In this document: positions 46,189 to 54,286 of the stretch, piece by piece
Layout of the letters: each line of letters opens with the position of its first letter
Position numbering within the stretch: position 1 is the stretch's first letter
Source of the DNA: Hephaestia sp. MAHUQ-44
Lineage (GTDB): Bacteria; Pseudomonadota; Alphaproteobacteria; Sphingomonadales; Sphingomonadaceae
Direction of reading: 5' to 3'
Assembly: GCF_023806085.1 (NCBI RefSeq)
Contig: NZ_JAMSLX010000011.1
Location: 1-64,000, forward strand
DNA length: 64,000 nucleotides
Notes under the pieces: model-generated
The model's database searches: none
What the model saw: only the letters and a program-made list of their open reading frames with translations
Told to the model about the DNA's origin: nothing
Made by a program: the position numbers and the translations under genes

Positions 46189-47193
46189 ATGAAACTCGCC
46201 AGCCTCAAGCACGGACGTGACGGCAAGCTGGTTGTCGTTTCGGAGGATCTCGCCTTTTATGCCGATGCCGGGCAGATCGCGCCGACCTTGCAGGCCGCGC
46301 TCGACGGTTGGGCGGGCATCGAGCCGCTGCTGCGCAACCTGGCGACCGACCTCGAACACGCGGTGATCCCGCGCGAACGCTTCCGCGAACATGAGGCCGC
46401 CGCACCCTTGCCGCGCGCGTATCAATGGGCCGACGGCTCGGCTTATGTGAACCATGTCGCGTTGGTGCGGCAGGCGCGCGGTGCCGATATGCCCGACAGT
46501 TTCTGGCACGATCCGTTGATGTATCAGGGCGGATCGGACGGTTTTCTGGGGCCGCGCGATCCGATCCCGCTCAAGGATGAAAGCTGGGGCTGCGATCTCG
46601 AGGCCGAGGTCGTTGTCGTCACCGGCGACGTGCCGCTGGGGGCGAGCCGCGCGCAGGCGCTCGACGCGATCCTGCTCGTCGGGCTGACCAACGATGTCAG
46701 CCTGCGCAACCTCATCCCCGGCGAGCTGGCGAAGGGGTTCGGCTTCTTCCAGTCGAAGCCCGCGAGCGCGTTTTCGCCCGTTTTCGTGACGCCCGATGCG
46801 CTGGGCGATGGCTGGCGCGACGGCAAGCTCCACCGCACCTTGATGGTCGATCTCAACGGCGAACCGTTCGGCCGGGCGCAGGCGGGCGAGGACATGACCT
46901 TCGATTTTGGCGCACTGATCGTGCATGCCGCCAAAACGCGGCGGCTGGGGGCGGGGACGATCATCGGATCGGGCACCGTTTCCAACCGCGATCGCGATGG
47001 CGGCCCCGGCAAACCGATCGCCGATGGCGGCGTGGGCTATTCGTGCCTTGCCGAACTGCGCACCGTCGAGACGATCCGCGACGGCAAACCCGCGACGGGG
47101 TTCCTCAAGGCAGGGGACAGGGTGCGGATCTGGGCCGAGGACGACCAGCGCCGCTCGATTTTCGGGGCGATCGAACAGGTGGTCGAGGGCTGA
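46189..47193 (+). CDS. Fumarylacetoacetate hydrolase family protein
   Basis: 334 aa. An N-terminal segment (MKLASLKHGRDGKLVVVSED) is followed by the FAH fold with metal-site acids in SWGCDLEAEVVVVTGD, and NDVSLRNLIPGELAKGFGFFQSKPA and IIGSGTVSNRD later. Members hydrolyse carbon-carbon bonds in fumarylacetoacetate or similar diketo acids, as in tyrosine breakdown. No hmgA or maiA lies beside it, so the specific substrate remains open. AGGAG precedes the ATG by six bases. Confidence 0.9.
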   Translation: MKLASLKHGRDGKLVVVSEDLAFYADAGQIAPTLQAALDGWAGIEPLLRNLATDLEHAVIPRERFREHEAAAPLPRAYQWADGSAYVNHVALVRQARGADMPDSFWHDPLMYQGGSDGFLGPRDPIPLKDESWGCDLEAEVVVVTGDVPLGASRAQALDAILLVGLTNDVSLRNLIPGELAKGFGFFQSKPASAFSPVFVTPDALGDGWRDGKLHRTLMVDLNGEPFGRAQAGEDMTFDFGALIVHAAKTRRLGAGTIIGSGTVSNRDRDGGPGKPIADGGVGYSCLAELRTVETIRDGKPATGFLKAGDRVRIWAEDDQRRSIFGAIEQVVEG

Positions 47194-47324
47194 CTTGTGC
47201 CTCCCCGGCACGCGGGGGCGGAACGGTGACTCGCCATGGCCGTTGAAATTTTATAACAAGAGGATGAAAGGCGATTCCAACGCCTTCACCGCGCGCCGCG
47301 CCGCGTGATGGTTATGGAGAGACT

Positions 47325-48608
47325 ATGGCAAGCGATCCGCGCGCCAATTTGAAGCCCTTGTCGCTGCACGTCCCCGAACCGCGCTTCCGGCCGGGCGATG
47401 TGGTCGACTTTTCCGATATCGCGGTGCCCCCCGCCGGGGCCGGGCGCCGCCCCGATAGCGCCGATAATGCCGCGACCTTTACCGAGCTTGCTTATGGTCT
47501 TGTCCGCGTGCTCGACGAGGAGGCGCGCGCTGTGGGGCCGTGGGACCCCCGGCTCTCGCCCGATGTGCTGCGGCGGATGTTGCGCGCGATGGCGCTGACG
47601 CGCGCGTATGACGAGCGCATGTTCCGCGCACAGCGGCAGGGCAAGACCAGCTTCTACATGAAATCGACCGGTGAAGAGGCGGTGGCGGTGGCCGCCGCCT
47701 TCGCGCTCGACCGCGACGATATGTGCTTCCCGAGCTATCGCCAGCAGGGCCTGCTGATCGCGCGCGGCTGGGACATGGTCGACATGATGAACCAGGTCTA
47801 TTCGAACCGCGGCGATCGGCTCGAAGGCAAGCAATTGCCGATCATGTATTCGACCAAGGCGGGCAGCTTCTTTTCGATCTCGGGCAATCTCGCGACGCAA
47901 TATCCGCAGGCCGTGGGCTGGGCGATGGCATCGGCAGCGAAGGGCGACACGCGGATCGCGGCGACCTGGACCGGCGAGGGATCGACCGCGGAGGGCGATT
48001 TCCATTCGGCCTGCACCTTCGCCGCGGTCTATCGCGCGCCGGTCATCCTTAACGTCGTCAACAACCAATGGGCGATCAGCTCGTTTTCGGGCTTTGCCGG
48101 GGCCGAGGCGACGACCTTCGCGGCGCGCGCGATCGGCTATGGCATCGCCGGGCTGCGCGTCGACGGCAACGATGCGCTGGCGGTCTATGCGGCGACCGCC
48201 TGGGCCGCCGAGCGCGCGCGGACCAACGCCGGCCCGACGCTGATCGAGCATTTCACCTATCGCGCCGAGGGCCATTCGACCTCGGACGATCCGACCCAAT
48301 ATCGCTCGGCGGGCGAACCGACCGCGTGGCCGCTGGGCGATCCGATCGCGCGGCTCAAGGATCATCTGATCCAGCTCGGCGAATGGGACGAGGCGCGGCA
48401 GGCGGCGATGGACCTCGACCTCGCCGAAAAGGTGCGCGCCGCGCAGAAGGAGGCCGAGAAGAACGGCGTGCTCGGCCACGGCCTCCACCAGCCGCTCGAT
48501 ACATTGTTCGAGGGGGTTTACGAGGAGATGCCGTGGCACCTGAGGGAGCAGCAGCAGATGATGCTCGACGAGGAAGAAGCGAGCGGCCGGCCATGGGCGC
48601 GGAAGTGA
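47325..48608 (+). CDS. bkdA1: Branched-chain 2-oxoacid dehydrogenase E1 alpha subunit
   Basis: 427 aa. Thiamine-diphosphate-dependent E1 alpha with YDERMFRAQRQGKTSFYMKS, the ThDP-binding GEGSTAEGDFHSA...NNQWAIS stretch, and HFTYRAEGHSTSDDP. It decarboxylates the 2-oxoacids of valine, leucine and isoleucine and passes the acyl group to E2. It heads a tight three-gene unit with the beta subunit 13 bp downstream and E2 after that. The start follows GGAGAG. Confidence 0.95.
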   Translation: MASDPRANLKPLSLHVPEPRFRPGDVVDFSDIAVPPAGAGRRPDSADNAATFTELAYGLVRVLDEEARAVGPWDPRLSPDVLRRMLRAMALTRAYDERMFRAQRQGKTSFYMKSTGEEAVAVAAAFALDRDDMCFPSYRQQGLLIARGWDMVDMMNQVYSNRGDRLEGKQLPIMYSTKAGSFFSISGNLATQYPQAVGWAMASAAKGDTRIAATWTGEGSTAEGDFHSACTFAAVYRAPVILNVVNNQWAISSFSGFAGAEATTFAARAIGYGIAGLRVDGNDALAVYAATAWAAERARTNAGPTLIEHFTYRAEGHSTSDDPTQYRSAGEPTAWPLGDPIARLKDHLIQLGEWDEARQAAMDLDLAEKVRAAQKEAEKNGVLGHGLHQPLDTLFEGVYEEMPWHLREQQQMMLDEEEASGRPWARK

Positions 48609-48621
48609 CGGAGTTTGCGTC

Positions 48622-49701
48622 GTGAGCGAGCTTATCGAACAACAGCAGCGCATCGCCCCCACGCCCGAGCATGAGGGTGACAGCGTGCGGATGAACATGA
48701 TCCAGGCGATCAACTCCGCAATGGACGTGATGATGGCCCGCGACGCGGACGTGATCGTGATGGGCGAGGACGTCGGCTATTTCGGCGGCGTGTTTCGCGC
48801 GACCGCGGGGTTGCAGGCGAAATACGGCAAGCGCCGCGTGTTCGACACGCCGATCACCGAATGCGGCATCATCGGTGTCGCGGTGGGGATGGGGGCGTAC
48901 GGGCTGCGCCCGGTGCCCGAAATCCAGTTCGCCGATTATATCTATCCCGCGCTCGACCAGTTGGTGAGCGAGGCGGCGCGGCTGCGCTATCGCTCGGCGG
49001 GCGAGTTCACGTCGCCGATCACGGTGCGCTCGCCGTTCGGGGGCGGCATCTTCGGCGGGCAGACGCATTCGCAATCGCCCGAAGGCATCTTCACCCACGT
49101 CTCGGGGGTCAAGACGGTGATCCCCTCGACCCCCTATGACGCCAAGGGACTGCTGATCGCCGCGATCGAGGACAATGATCCGACGCTCTTCTTCGAACCC
49201 AAGCGGATCTACAACGGCCCGTTCGACGGCCATTGGGATCGCCCGTCGAAGAACTGGTCTGGGCATCCCGGCGGCGAGGTGCCGACCGGCTATTACCGCA
49301 TCCCGCTGAGCACCGCGAAGGTGGTGCGCGCCGGCGAGGCGCTGACGATCCTCGCCTACGGCACGATGGTGCATGTCTGCCGCGGGGTGATCGAGGAAGC
49401 AGGCGTCGATGCCGAGATCATCGATCTGCGCACATTGGTGCCGATCGATATCGACGCGATCGAGGCATCGGTGAAGAAAACCGGCCGCTGCATGATCGTG
49501 CATGAAGCGACGCGGACGAGCGGGTTCGGCGCCGAATTGTCGGCGCTGGTGCAGGAACGCTGCTTCTACCACCTCGAGGCGCCGATCGAGCGCGTCACCG
49601 GGTTCGATACGCCGTATCCGCACAGCCTGGAATGGGCCTATTTCCCAGGGCCGGTGCGGATCGGCGAGGCGCTCAAGAAGATCATGAAGGACGCATCATG
49701 A
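48622..49701 (+). CDS. bkdA2: Branched-chain 2-oxoacid dehydrogenase E1 beta subunit
   Basis: 359 aa. Transketolase-like beta subunit: MNMIQAINSAMDVMMARDADVIVMGEDVGYFGG, GKRRVFDTPITECGIIGVAVG, and QFADYIYPALDQLVSEAARLRYRS. It completes the ThDP site with the alpha subunit encoded just upstream. The start is a GTG at 48622. Its stop overlaps the ATG of the E2 gene by four bases. Confidence 0.95.
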   Translation: MSELIEQQQRIAPTPEHEGDSVRMNMIQAINSAMDVMMARDADVIVMGEDVGYFGGVFRATAGLQAKYGKRRVFDTPITECGIIGVAVGMGAYGLRPVPEIQFADYIYPALDQLVSEAARLRYRSAGEFTSPITVRSPFGGGIFGGQTHSQSPEGIFTHVSGVKTVIPSTPYDAKGLLIAAIEDNDPTLFFEPKRIYNGPFDGHWDRPSKNWSGHPGGEVPTGYYRIPLSTAKVVRAGEALTILAYGTMVHVCRGVIEEAGVDAEIIDLRTLVPIDIDAIEASVKKTGRCMIVHEATRTSGFGAELSALVQERCFYHLEAPIERVTGFDTPYPHSLEWAYFPGPVRIGEALKKIMKDAS

Positions 49702-51002
49702 GCCGCTTTACCTTCAAGCTGCCGGATATCGGCGAAGGCATTTCCGAAGCCGAGATCGTCGCCTGGCATGTCGCGGTCGGCGATCGGGTCGAGGAGGATC
49801 AGCAGATCGCCGACATGATGACCGACAAAGCGACGGTGGAGATGGAAAGTCCGGTCGCGGGGGTTGTCGTCGAACTGGCGGGGGCGGTCGGCGAGCAGGT
49901 GTCGATCGGCGCCGCGCTGGTGGTGATCGAGACTGAGGGGGGCGAGCAACCGGGTGAGGGCGCGACGCTCAAGGTCGAGGCAGCAGCGCCGGGCAAGCTC
50001 GAAGTAACGTCGGAAGCAACATCTGCGTCGGAAGTTCCCCTCCCGCCTGCAGGAGGGGCTGGGGGAGGGCCTGTCGAGGCGCCTGTCCGGGAAAAAACAA
50101 GCCCTCCCTCGACCCCTCCCGCAGGCGGGAGGGGAGAGAGCCGGGTGCTCGCCAGCCCTGCCGTCCGTGCGCGGGCGCGCGATCTGGGGGTCGATCTGGC
50201 GCAGGTGCGGGCGGCCGAAGGCGATCGCATCCGCCATGCCGATCTCGACGCCTATCTGCGCTACGGCGCCGGCGAGGGGTATCAGCCGCCGCACATCAGC
50301 CGCACGCGGCCGGATGAAGCAATCAAGGTGATCGGGATGCGGCGGCGCATTGCCGAGAATATGGCGGCATCGAAGCGCGCGATCCCGCATTTCACCTATG
50401 TCGAGGAAATCGACGTCACCGCGCTCGAGGCGATGCGCGGCGATCTGAACGCGCATCGCGGGGCGCGGCCCAAGCTGACGATGCTGCCGTTCATGATCGT
50501 CGCGATCTGCCGCACGGTCCCTGATTTCCCGATGATCAACGCGCGTTACGATGACGAGGCGGGGGTGGTGACGCGCCACGGGGCCGTTCATCTCGGGATG
50601 GCGACGCAGACCGATGCCGGGCTGATGGTCCCCGTGATCCGCGACGCGCAGGACCGCAATCTGTGGCAACTCGCGACCGAGATCGGGCGGCTGGCCGAGG
50701 CGGCGCGCACCGGCAAGGCGAAAAGCGAGGAATTGTCGGGATCGACGCTGACGCTTACGTCGCTGGGGCCGCTGGGCGGGATCGCGACCACGCCGGTCAT
50801 CAACCGCCCCGAAGTCGCGATCATTGGCCCGAACAAGATCGTCGAGCGCCCGATCTTCCACGACGACGACATTGTCCGTGCCAAGCTGATGAACCTTTCG
50901 ATCAGCTGCGACCATCGCGTCGTCGATGGCTGGGACGCGGCGAGCTTCGTTCAGGCGCTCAAAAAGCTGCTTGAGACCCCGGTGTTGCTGTTTGCCGATT
51001 AA
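49698..51002 (+). CDS. bkdB: Branched-chain 2-oxoacid dehydrogenase E2 subunit with repeat-derived linker
   Basis: 434 aa. Lipoyl domain at 1-77 with lipoylated K44 (TDKATVEM), a flexible linker, the E1/E3-binding peripheral domain (about 150-190, LASPAVRARARDLGV), and the acyltransferase core ending with SCDHRVVDGWDAA. The linker residues about 113-147, PPAGGAGGGPVEAPV and TSPPSTPPAGGRG, are encoded by an inverted pair of GGGAGGGG-family repeats in frame. The E3 gene (lpd) that often follows is absent; the next gene is on the other strand, so E3 must come from elsewhere. Confidence 0.95.
   Translation: MSRFTFKLPDIGEGISEAEIVAWHVAVGDRVEEDQQIADMMTDKATVEMESPVAGVVVELAGAVGEQVSIGAALVVIETEGGEQPGEGATLKVEAAAPGKLEVTSEATSASEVPLPPAGGAGGGPVEAPVREKTSPPSTPPAGGRGESRVLASPAVRARARDLGVDLAQVRAAEGDRIRHADLDAYLRYGAGEGYQPPHISRTRPDEAIKVIGMRRRIAENMAASKRAIPHFTYVEEIDVTALEAMRGDLNAHRGARPKLTMLPFMIVAICRTVPDFPMINARYDDEAGVVTRHGAVHLGMATQTDAGLMVPVIRDAQDRNLWQLATEIGRLAEAARTGKAKSEELSGSTLTLTSLGPLGGIATTPVINRPEVAIIGPNKIVERPIFHDDDIVRAKLMNLSISCDHRVVDGWDAASFVQALKKLLETPVLLFAD
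50035..50070. repeat. GGGAGGGG-family repeat inside bkdB, first arm
   Basis: Contains CCCCTCCC near its left end and GGAGGGG in its middle. Its reverse complement matches the arm at 50101-50136 at 31 of 36 positions. The 102 bp from 50035 to 50136 are 34 codons, so the insertion keeps the reading frame. Confidence 0.85.
50101..50136. repeat. GGGAGGGG-family repeat inside bkdB, second arm
   Basis: CCCTCCC, then CCCCTCCCGC and GCGGGAGGGG forming a perfect 10-bp hairpin. It resembles the element at 57341 (about 30 of 36 positions) and, in its core, the arms of the DUF559 element. Confidence 0.85.
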
Positions 51003-51799
51003 TCGGCGAACGAACCGCGCCATTGGGGTGCGATGACAGCGATCATCTCCCTGGGGATGGCGATGTCGAACAGGTAATTGCCTTCCGAATGCGGGCCCGC
51101 GACGATCGAGGGGATCGAGACCGCGATCCGGCTGAATGTGTCGCTTGCCGGGCTAGCGAAGGCGAGCGTGATCTGATCGTCGAACGCAGGGCATTGCGTC
51201 GACCAATCGTCGGCGGTGCCCACGCTTCCGCCGCGCCGCGTGGCGCGTTCCTTGTTCAGTGCGTCGCAGAACGGCGTGCGGATCGCCGCCAACGCCTTGG
51301 CCTTGTCGGTGAACAGCGCATCGAACGGCACCGCGCGGTTCGCATGCTTGTCCCACACCAGCCCCTCGAACAGATTGTTGCCGTGCGCGCCGCCGGTGTA
51401 GACATAGCTGTGCGCGACGAGCGAGAGCAATTGCGCCGTTCCGCCCGCGACCGACCAATCTTTCTGAAGGCCATAGGGCCGCGCGGGGGCATCGGGCGGC
51501 AGGAGCGTCACATATTGGGCGTGGTCGCGCAGCATCGCCTCTTTGGCCGTCTTGGCGTCGGCGAGCAGGTGCGCGCGCAGGGCCGGAATCGCTGCCGCGT
51601 CGGCCGGAATCTTATAGTCGAAATCGATCGCGGTGGTCTTGTCGACGAGATGGATCGGCTCGGCGGGCGCGGCTGCCACGGCGTTATCCGGCGCTTCGCC
51701 ACTGGCATTGGCGGCGGCGCTGTCGGCGGTGGGTTGCGAGGTGCAGCCGGCGATCAGCATGACGGCGGCGGCGAGGGCGAGCGGCAATCTGGTATCCAT
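50999..51799 (-). CDS. DUF3298/RsiV-like lipoprotein
   Basis: 266 aa from the ATG at 51799. Residues 1-20 are a lipoprotein signal with lipobox LIAGC. The rest matches the DUF4163/DUF3298 pair of RsiV- and PdaC-like proteins: IDFDYKIPADAAAIPALRAHL, SLVAHSYVYTGGAHGNNLFEGLVWD, and ALFTDKAKALAAIRTPFCDAL. It is probably anchored in the periplasm, perhaps binding cell-wall fragments as relatives do with lysozyme or peptidoglycan; that is inference. Its stop overlaps the bkdB stop region on the opposite strand. Confidence 0.85.
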   Translation of the reverse strand: MDTRLPLALAAAVMLIAGCTSQPTADSAAANASGEAPDNAVAAAPAEPIHLVDKTTAIDFDYKIPADAAAIPALRAHLLADAKTAKEAMLRDHAQYVTLLPPDAPARPYGLQKDWSVAGGTAQLLSLVAHSYVYTGGAHGNNLFEGLVWDKHANRAVPFDALFTDKAKALAAIRTPFCDALNKERATRRGGSVGTADDWSTQCPAFDDQITLAFASPASDTFSRIAVSIPSIVAGPHSEGNYLFDIAIPREMIAVIAPQWRGSFAD

Positions 51800-51882
51800 A
51801 ACCGGTGCCAATGCCGGGCGGCGGCCAAGGTTCCCTCATTCAGCGCCGATCAACCGCCGCGCGGCTATGCCGCACGCTGGTT

Positions 51883-52605
51883 ATGAGGGACTCGCGCTAC
51901 ACGAGCAGTGCGCCGGGGCCGCGGTTGGCGGGTGCCGGTGGCGCCGTGACGGCAACTGCGTTGCTGTTCGCGGCGCTGTGGATCGGGCTCGCGGTGCACC
52001 AACGCGTCGCCGATGACGCCGCCTTGCACGTGTTCGACGTGCTGCCGCCGCCGATCCCGGCGCCCGCGCCGGTGGAGCGATCGGCACAGCCGAGCGGCGA
52101 TGCAGCGCCCGCGCATCGGCTGGCGCGGCCGGTGGTGGTGGCCGCCCCGACCCCGATCGTCCGCGTCACCGTGCCGCCCGTTGTCGCGGCGCCGGTTGTT
52201 GCCATCAGCATGGACCGCGCGGCGGGCGCCGCCGATGCGGGCATGGGGACCGGTGCGAGCGGTGCCGGGATCGGGCTGGGCGCAGGCGGAAGCGGGACGG
52301 GGACGGGGGGCGGCGCCATCGTTCGCGCGCGGCACGTCTCGGGGACGATCACCAACAAGGATTACCCCAAATCGGCGCGCAAGGCGGGGCATGGCGGGAT
52401 CGTGACGGTGACGCTGACGATCGCTGCCGACGGCCGCGTGAGCGATTGTCTGGTCGCGCGGTCAAGTGGGGTGGCATCGCTCGACGAGACGACCTGTCGG
52501 CTGGCACGGATGCGCTTCCGCTACACGCCGGCGCGCGATGCGGCGGGGCGTGCGGTGCCCGATCTCGCGGGCTGGCAACAGCGCTGGTGGTTCGCGGGGC
52601 GCTGA
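51883..52605 (+). CDS. Energy transducer TonB
   Basis: 240 aa from the ATG at 51883. One N-terminal membrane anchor (ATALLFAALWIGLAVHQRV), a proline/valine-rich periplasmic spacer (PPPIPAPAPVE, VPPVVAAPVV), a glycine-rich stretch, and the C-terminal TonB domain: NKDYPKSARKAGHGGIVTVTLTIAADGRVSDC and the terminal RMRFRYTPARDAAG. It couples inner-membrane proton energy to receptors such as the two TonB-dependent receptors in this window. No exbB or exbD is adjacent, so it is a stand-alone paralogue. Confidence 0.9.
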   Translation: MRDSRYTSSAPGPRLAGAGGAVTATALLFAALWIGLAVHQRVADDAALHVFDVLPPPIPAPAPVERSAQPSGDAAPAHRLARPVVVAAPTPIVRVTVPPVVAAPVVAISMDRAAGAADAGMGTGASGAGIGLGAGGSGTGTGGGAIVRARHVSGTITNKDYPKSARKAGHGGIVTVTLTIAADGRVSDCLVARSSGVASLDETTCRLARMRFRYTPARDAAGRAVPDLAGWQQRWWFAGR

Positions 52606-52614
52606 CCCGTGGGG

Positions 52615-53562
52615 TCAGGCGCCTGCGGCAGTGAGGCGGGCGAGCTGATCGTCGGTCAGCGTGAGATCGATCGACCCCATCAATTCGTCGAGTTGTGCCA
52701 CGCTGGTTGCGCTCGCGATCGGGGCGGTGACGCCGGGCTGTGCGGCGAGCCATGCGAGCGCGATCTGCGCCAGCGTCGCGCCGGTCTCGGCCGCGACCGC
52801 GTCCATCGCCTCGAGCACAGCGGCCTTGCTGTCGAGCAGACCGCCGAGGCGATTGCCGCGGACCGATTTATCGAGATCGTCCCTGGTGCGATATTTGCCG
52901 GTGAGGAAGCCCGAGGCGAGTCCGTAATAAGGCGTGACCGCGATATTGTGCTCGACGCACAGGTCCTGAAGCTCGCCCTCGAATTTCTTGCGGGAAACGA
53001 GATTATATTCGGGCTGGAGCAGGTGATAATGCGGCAGGCCGCTTTCGCGGGCCACGTCGAGCGCCGATTTGAGCCGCATCGCGCCGAAATTGGAGGCGCC
53101 GATCACGCGCACCTTGCCCGCGGTGATGAGCCGGTCGAACGCCTCGAGCACGGCCTCTTGCGGCACGTCTTCATCGTCCTGATGCGCGAAATAGATATCG
53201 ATACGATCGGTATCGAGCCGCATCAGCGAGGCTTCGCAGGCGATCGCGATGCGCATCGGCGCCAGTTTGGCACCGCCTTCGCCGGGCAGCATCCCCACTT
53301 TGGTCGCGATCAGCACGTCGTCGCGCTTGCCCGAACGGCGCAGCCATTCGCCGATCAGGCGTTCGGATTCGCCGCCGGTATGGCCCTCGACCCAGGCCGA
53401 ATAGACGTCGGCGGTGTCGATCAGGCACCCGCCCCGATCGACGAACCGGTCGAGGATCGCGAAGCTGGTCTGCTTGTCCGCGGTCCAGCCGAACACATTG
53501 CCGCCGAGCATCAGCGGCGGTGTCTGGAGATCGGTGGCGCCGAGGCGGCGAAGCGTGGTCAT
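52615..53562 (-). CDS. Aldo/keto reductase
   Basis: 315 aa. TIM-barrel oxidoreductase with catalytic residues in LIDTADVYSAWVEG (Asp, Tyr), ATKVGM (Lys) and IDIYFAHQDDEDV (His), and NADPH-binding ASATSVAQLDELM near the end. It reduces aldehydes or ketones with NADPH; the substrate is not evident. The ATG at 53562 overlaps the stop of the small lipoprotein gene upstream (ATGA), so the two form one unit. It converges with tonB, 10 bp apart. Confidence 0.93.
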   Translation of the reverse strand: MTTLRRLGATDLQTPPLMLGGNVFGWTADKQTSFAILDRFVDRGGCLIDTADVYSAWVEGHTGGESERLIGEWLRRSGKRDDVLIATKVGMLPGEGGAKLAPMRIAIACEASLMRLDTDRIDIYFAHQDDEDVPQEAVLEAFDRLITAGKVRVIGASNFGAMRLKSALDVARESGLPHYHLLQPEYNLVSRKKFEGELQDLCVEHNIAVTPYYGLASGFLTGKYRTRDDLDKSVRGNRLGGLLDSKAAVLEAMDAVAAETGATLAQIALAWLAAQPGVTAPIASATSVAQLDELMGSIDLTLTDDQLARLTAAGA

Positions 53563-53753
53563 CGGCTGGTGTCCTGATTGGTGACGGCATTGATCGCGAC
53601 GCTGTTGGCATCGAGCATCGCGGCGGCTTCGTTCAGTTCCCGCGCCTGATCGGGGGTGACGCCGCCAAGGCCCGGATCGTCGGGCGACGGACCGCACGCC
53701 ACGAGGCCCAGAGGCAGGATCAATATCGGCATGACCATCGGGATACGCATTCC
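53559..53753 (-). CDS. Small lipoprotein
   Basis: 64 aa from the ATG at 53753. Signal MRIPMVMPILILPLGLVAC with a lipobox cysteine at 19, then a short hydrophilic tail (PDQARELNEAAAMLDANSVA). The four-base overlap with the aldo/keto reductase start supports the frame. No family is recognised. The hairpin at 53791 lies just upstream, so its promoter must fit in the short gap after it or read through. Confidence 0.65.
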   Translation of the reverse strand, partial: GMRIPMVMPILILPLGLVACGPSPDDPGLGGVTPDQARELNEAAAMLDANSVAINAVTNQDTSR

Positions 53754-53790
53754 ATTCTCCCCCCAAACGCGCCACTTCCCCCAAACGAGA

Positions 53791-53823
53791 AAGGGCCGCA
53801 TTCCGGGATGGAACGCGGCCCTT
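53791..53823 (-). terminator. Strong hairpin terminator after the alanine-rich lipoprotein gene
   Basis: AAGGGCCGC-A-TTCC pairs with GGAA-CGCGGCCCTT with one bulge and a short GGGAT loop. On the minus strand it lies 22 bp after the stop at 53845 and is followed by TTTCTCG, fitting an intrinsic terminator for that gene. Confidence 0.8.
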
Positions 53824-53844
53824 CCTCAAACGATCCGAGCCGGA

Positions 53845-54135
53845 TCAGTCCTTGATGGCGTTGCCGGCATCCTTGAGCGCATCGCCGGTCGCATCGGCGG
53901 CGGCATCGGCGGTGTTGGAGATCGCGCTGCCGGCGTTGTCGATCGCGGTTTCGGCGGCGCCGAGCGCGTTGTCGGTGGCGGCATTGACGTCGTTGATGCC
54001 TTCGTTGGCGGTCGCTTCGGTGTCCGCGGCGATGGCGTTGGCAGCCTCAGCCGACTCGTTCTGCGCATTCTGGCTGCATGCGGCGAGGCCGACGGCGGCG
54101 AACACGGTGACGGCGGCGATGATCGACTTCTTCAT
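53845..54135 (-). CDS. Alanine-rich small lipoprotein
   Basis: 96 aa. Signal MKKSIIAAVTVFAAVGLAAC with lipobox cysteine at 20. The mature part is alanine/aspartate/asparagine rich with loosely repeated AxDNAxxAAxxAIDNA and ADAAADATGDALKDAG units, probably one long amphipathic helix as in other small envelope lipoproteins. The ATG follows AGAGG. It is a single-gene unit closed by the hairpin at 53791. Function is unknown. Confidence 0.8.
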   Translation of the reverse strand: MKKSIIAAVTVFAAVGLAACSQNAQNESAEAANAIAADTEATANEGINDVNAATDNALGAAETAIDNAGSAISNTADAAADATGDALKDAGNAIKD

Positions 54136-54255
54136 GCGAAAACCTCTTTTCTGGATTGACCCCGAACGCCGTCGTCAACGGGCGGCGGCGCGCGAAGGTA
54201 CCGATGCGTAACGATCCGTGCAACGGGCAGTTTCATCAAGCGCCTCGTTGACCTG

Positions 54256-54275
54256 ATATAAAGATATCTTTATAT
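54256..54275. promoter_or_regulatory. Perfect 20-bp palindrome, probable operator of the methionine-cycle operon
   Basis: ATATAAAGATATCTTTATAT is identical to its reverse complement and ends 11 bp before the start of the ArsR-methyltransferase gene. The AAAGATATCTTT core fits the operators of SahR-type ArsR regulators of S-adenosylhomocysteine recycling, as far as I recall that family. It probably blocks transcription of the whole operon including its own regulator. Confidence 0.75.
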
Positions 54276-54286
54276 GTATATCTGAA

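Noticed and set aside
54136..54286. SAM or SAH riboswitch before the methionine operon
   Set aside because: The only strong element is the 20-bp palindrome, too close to the start for an aptamer plus expression platform; no riboswitch core was recognised.
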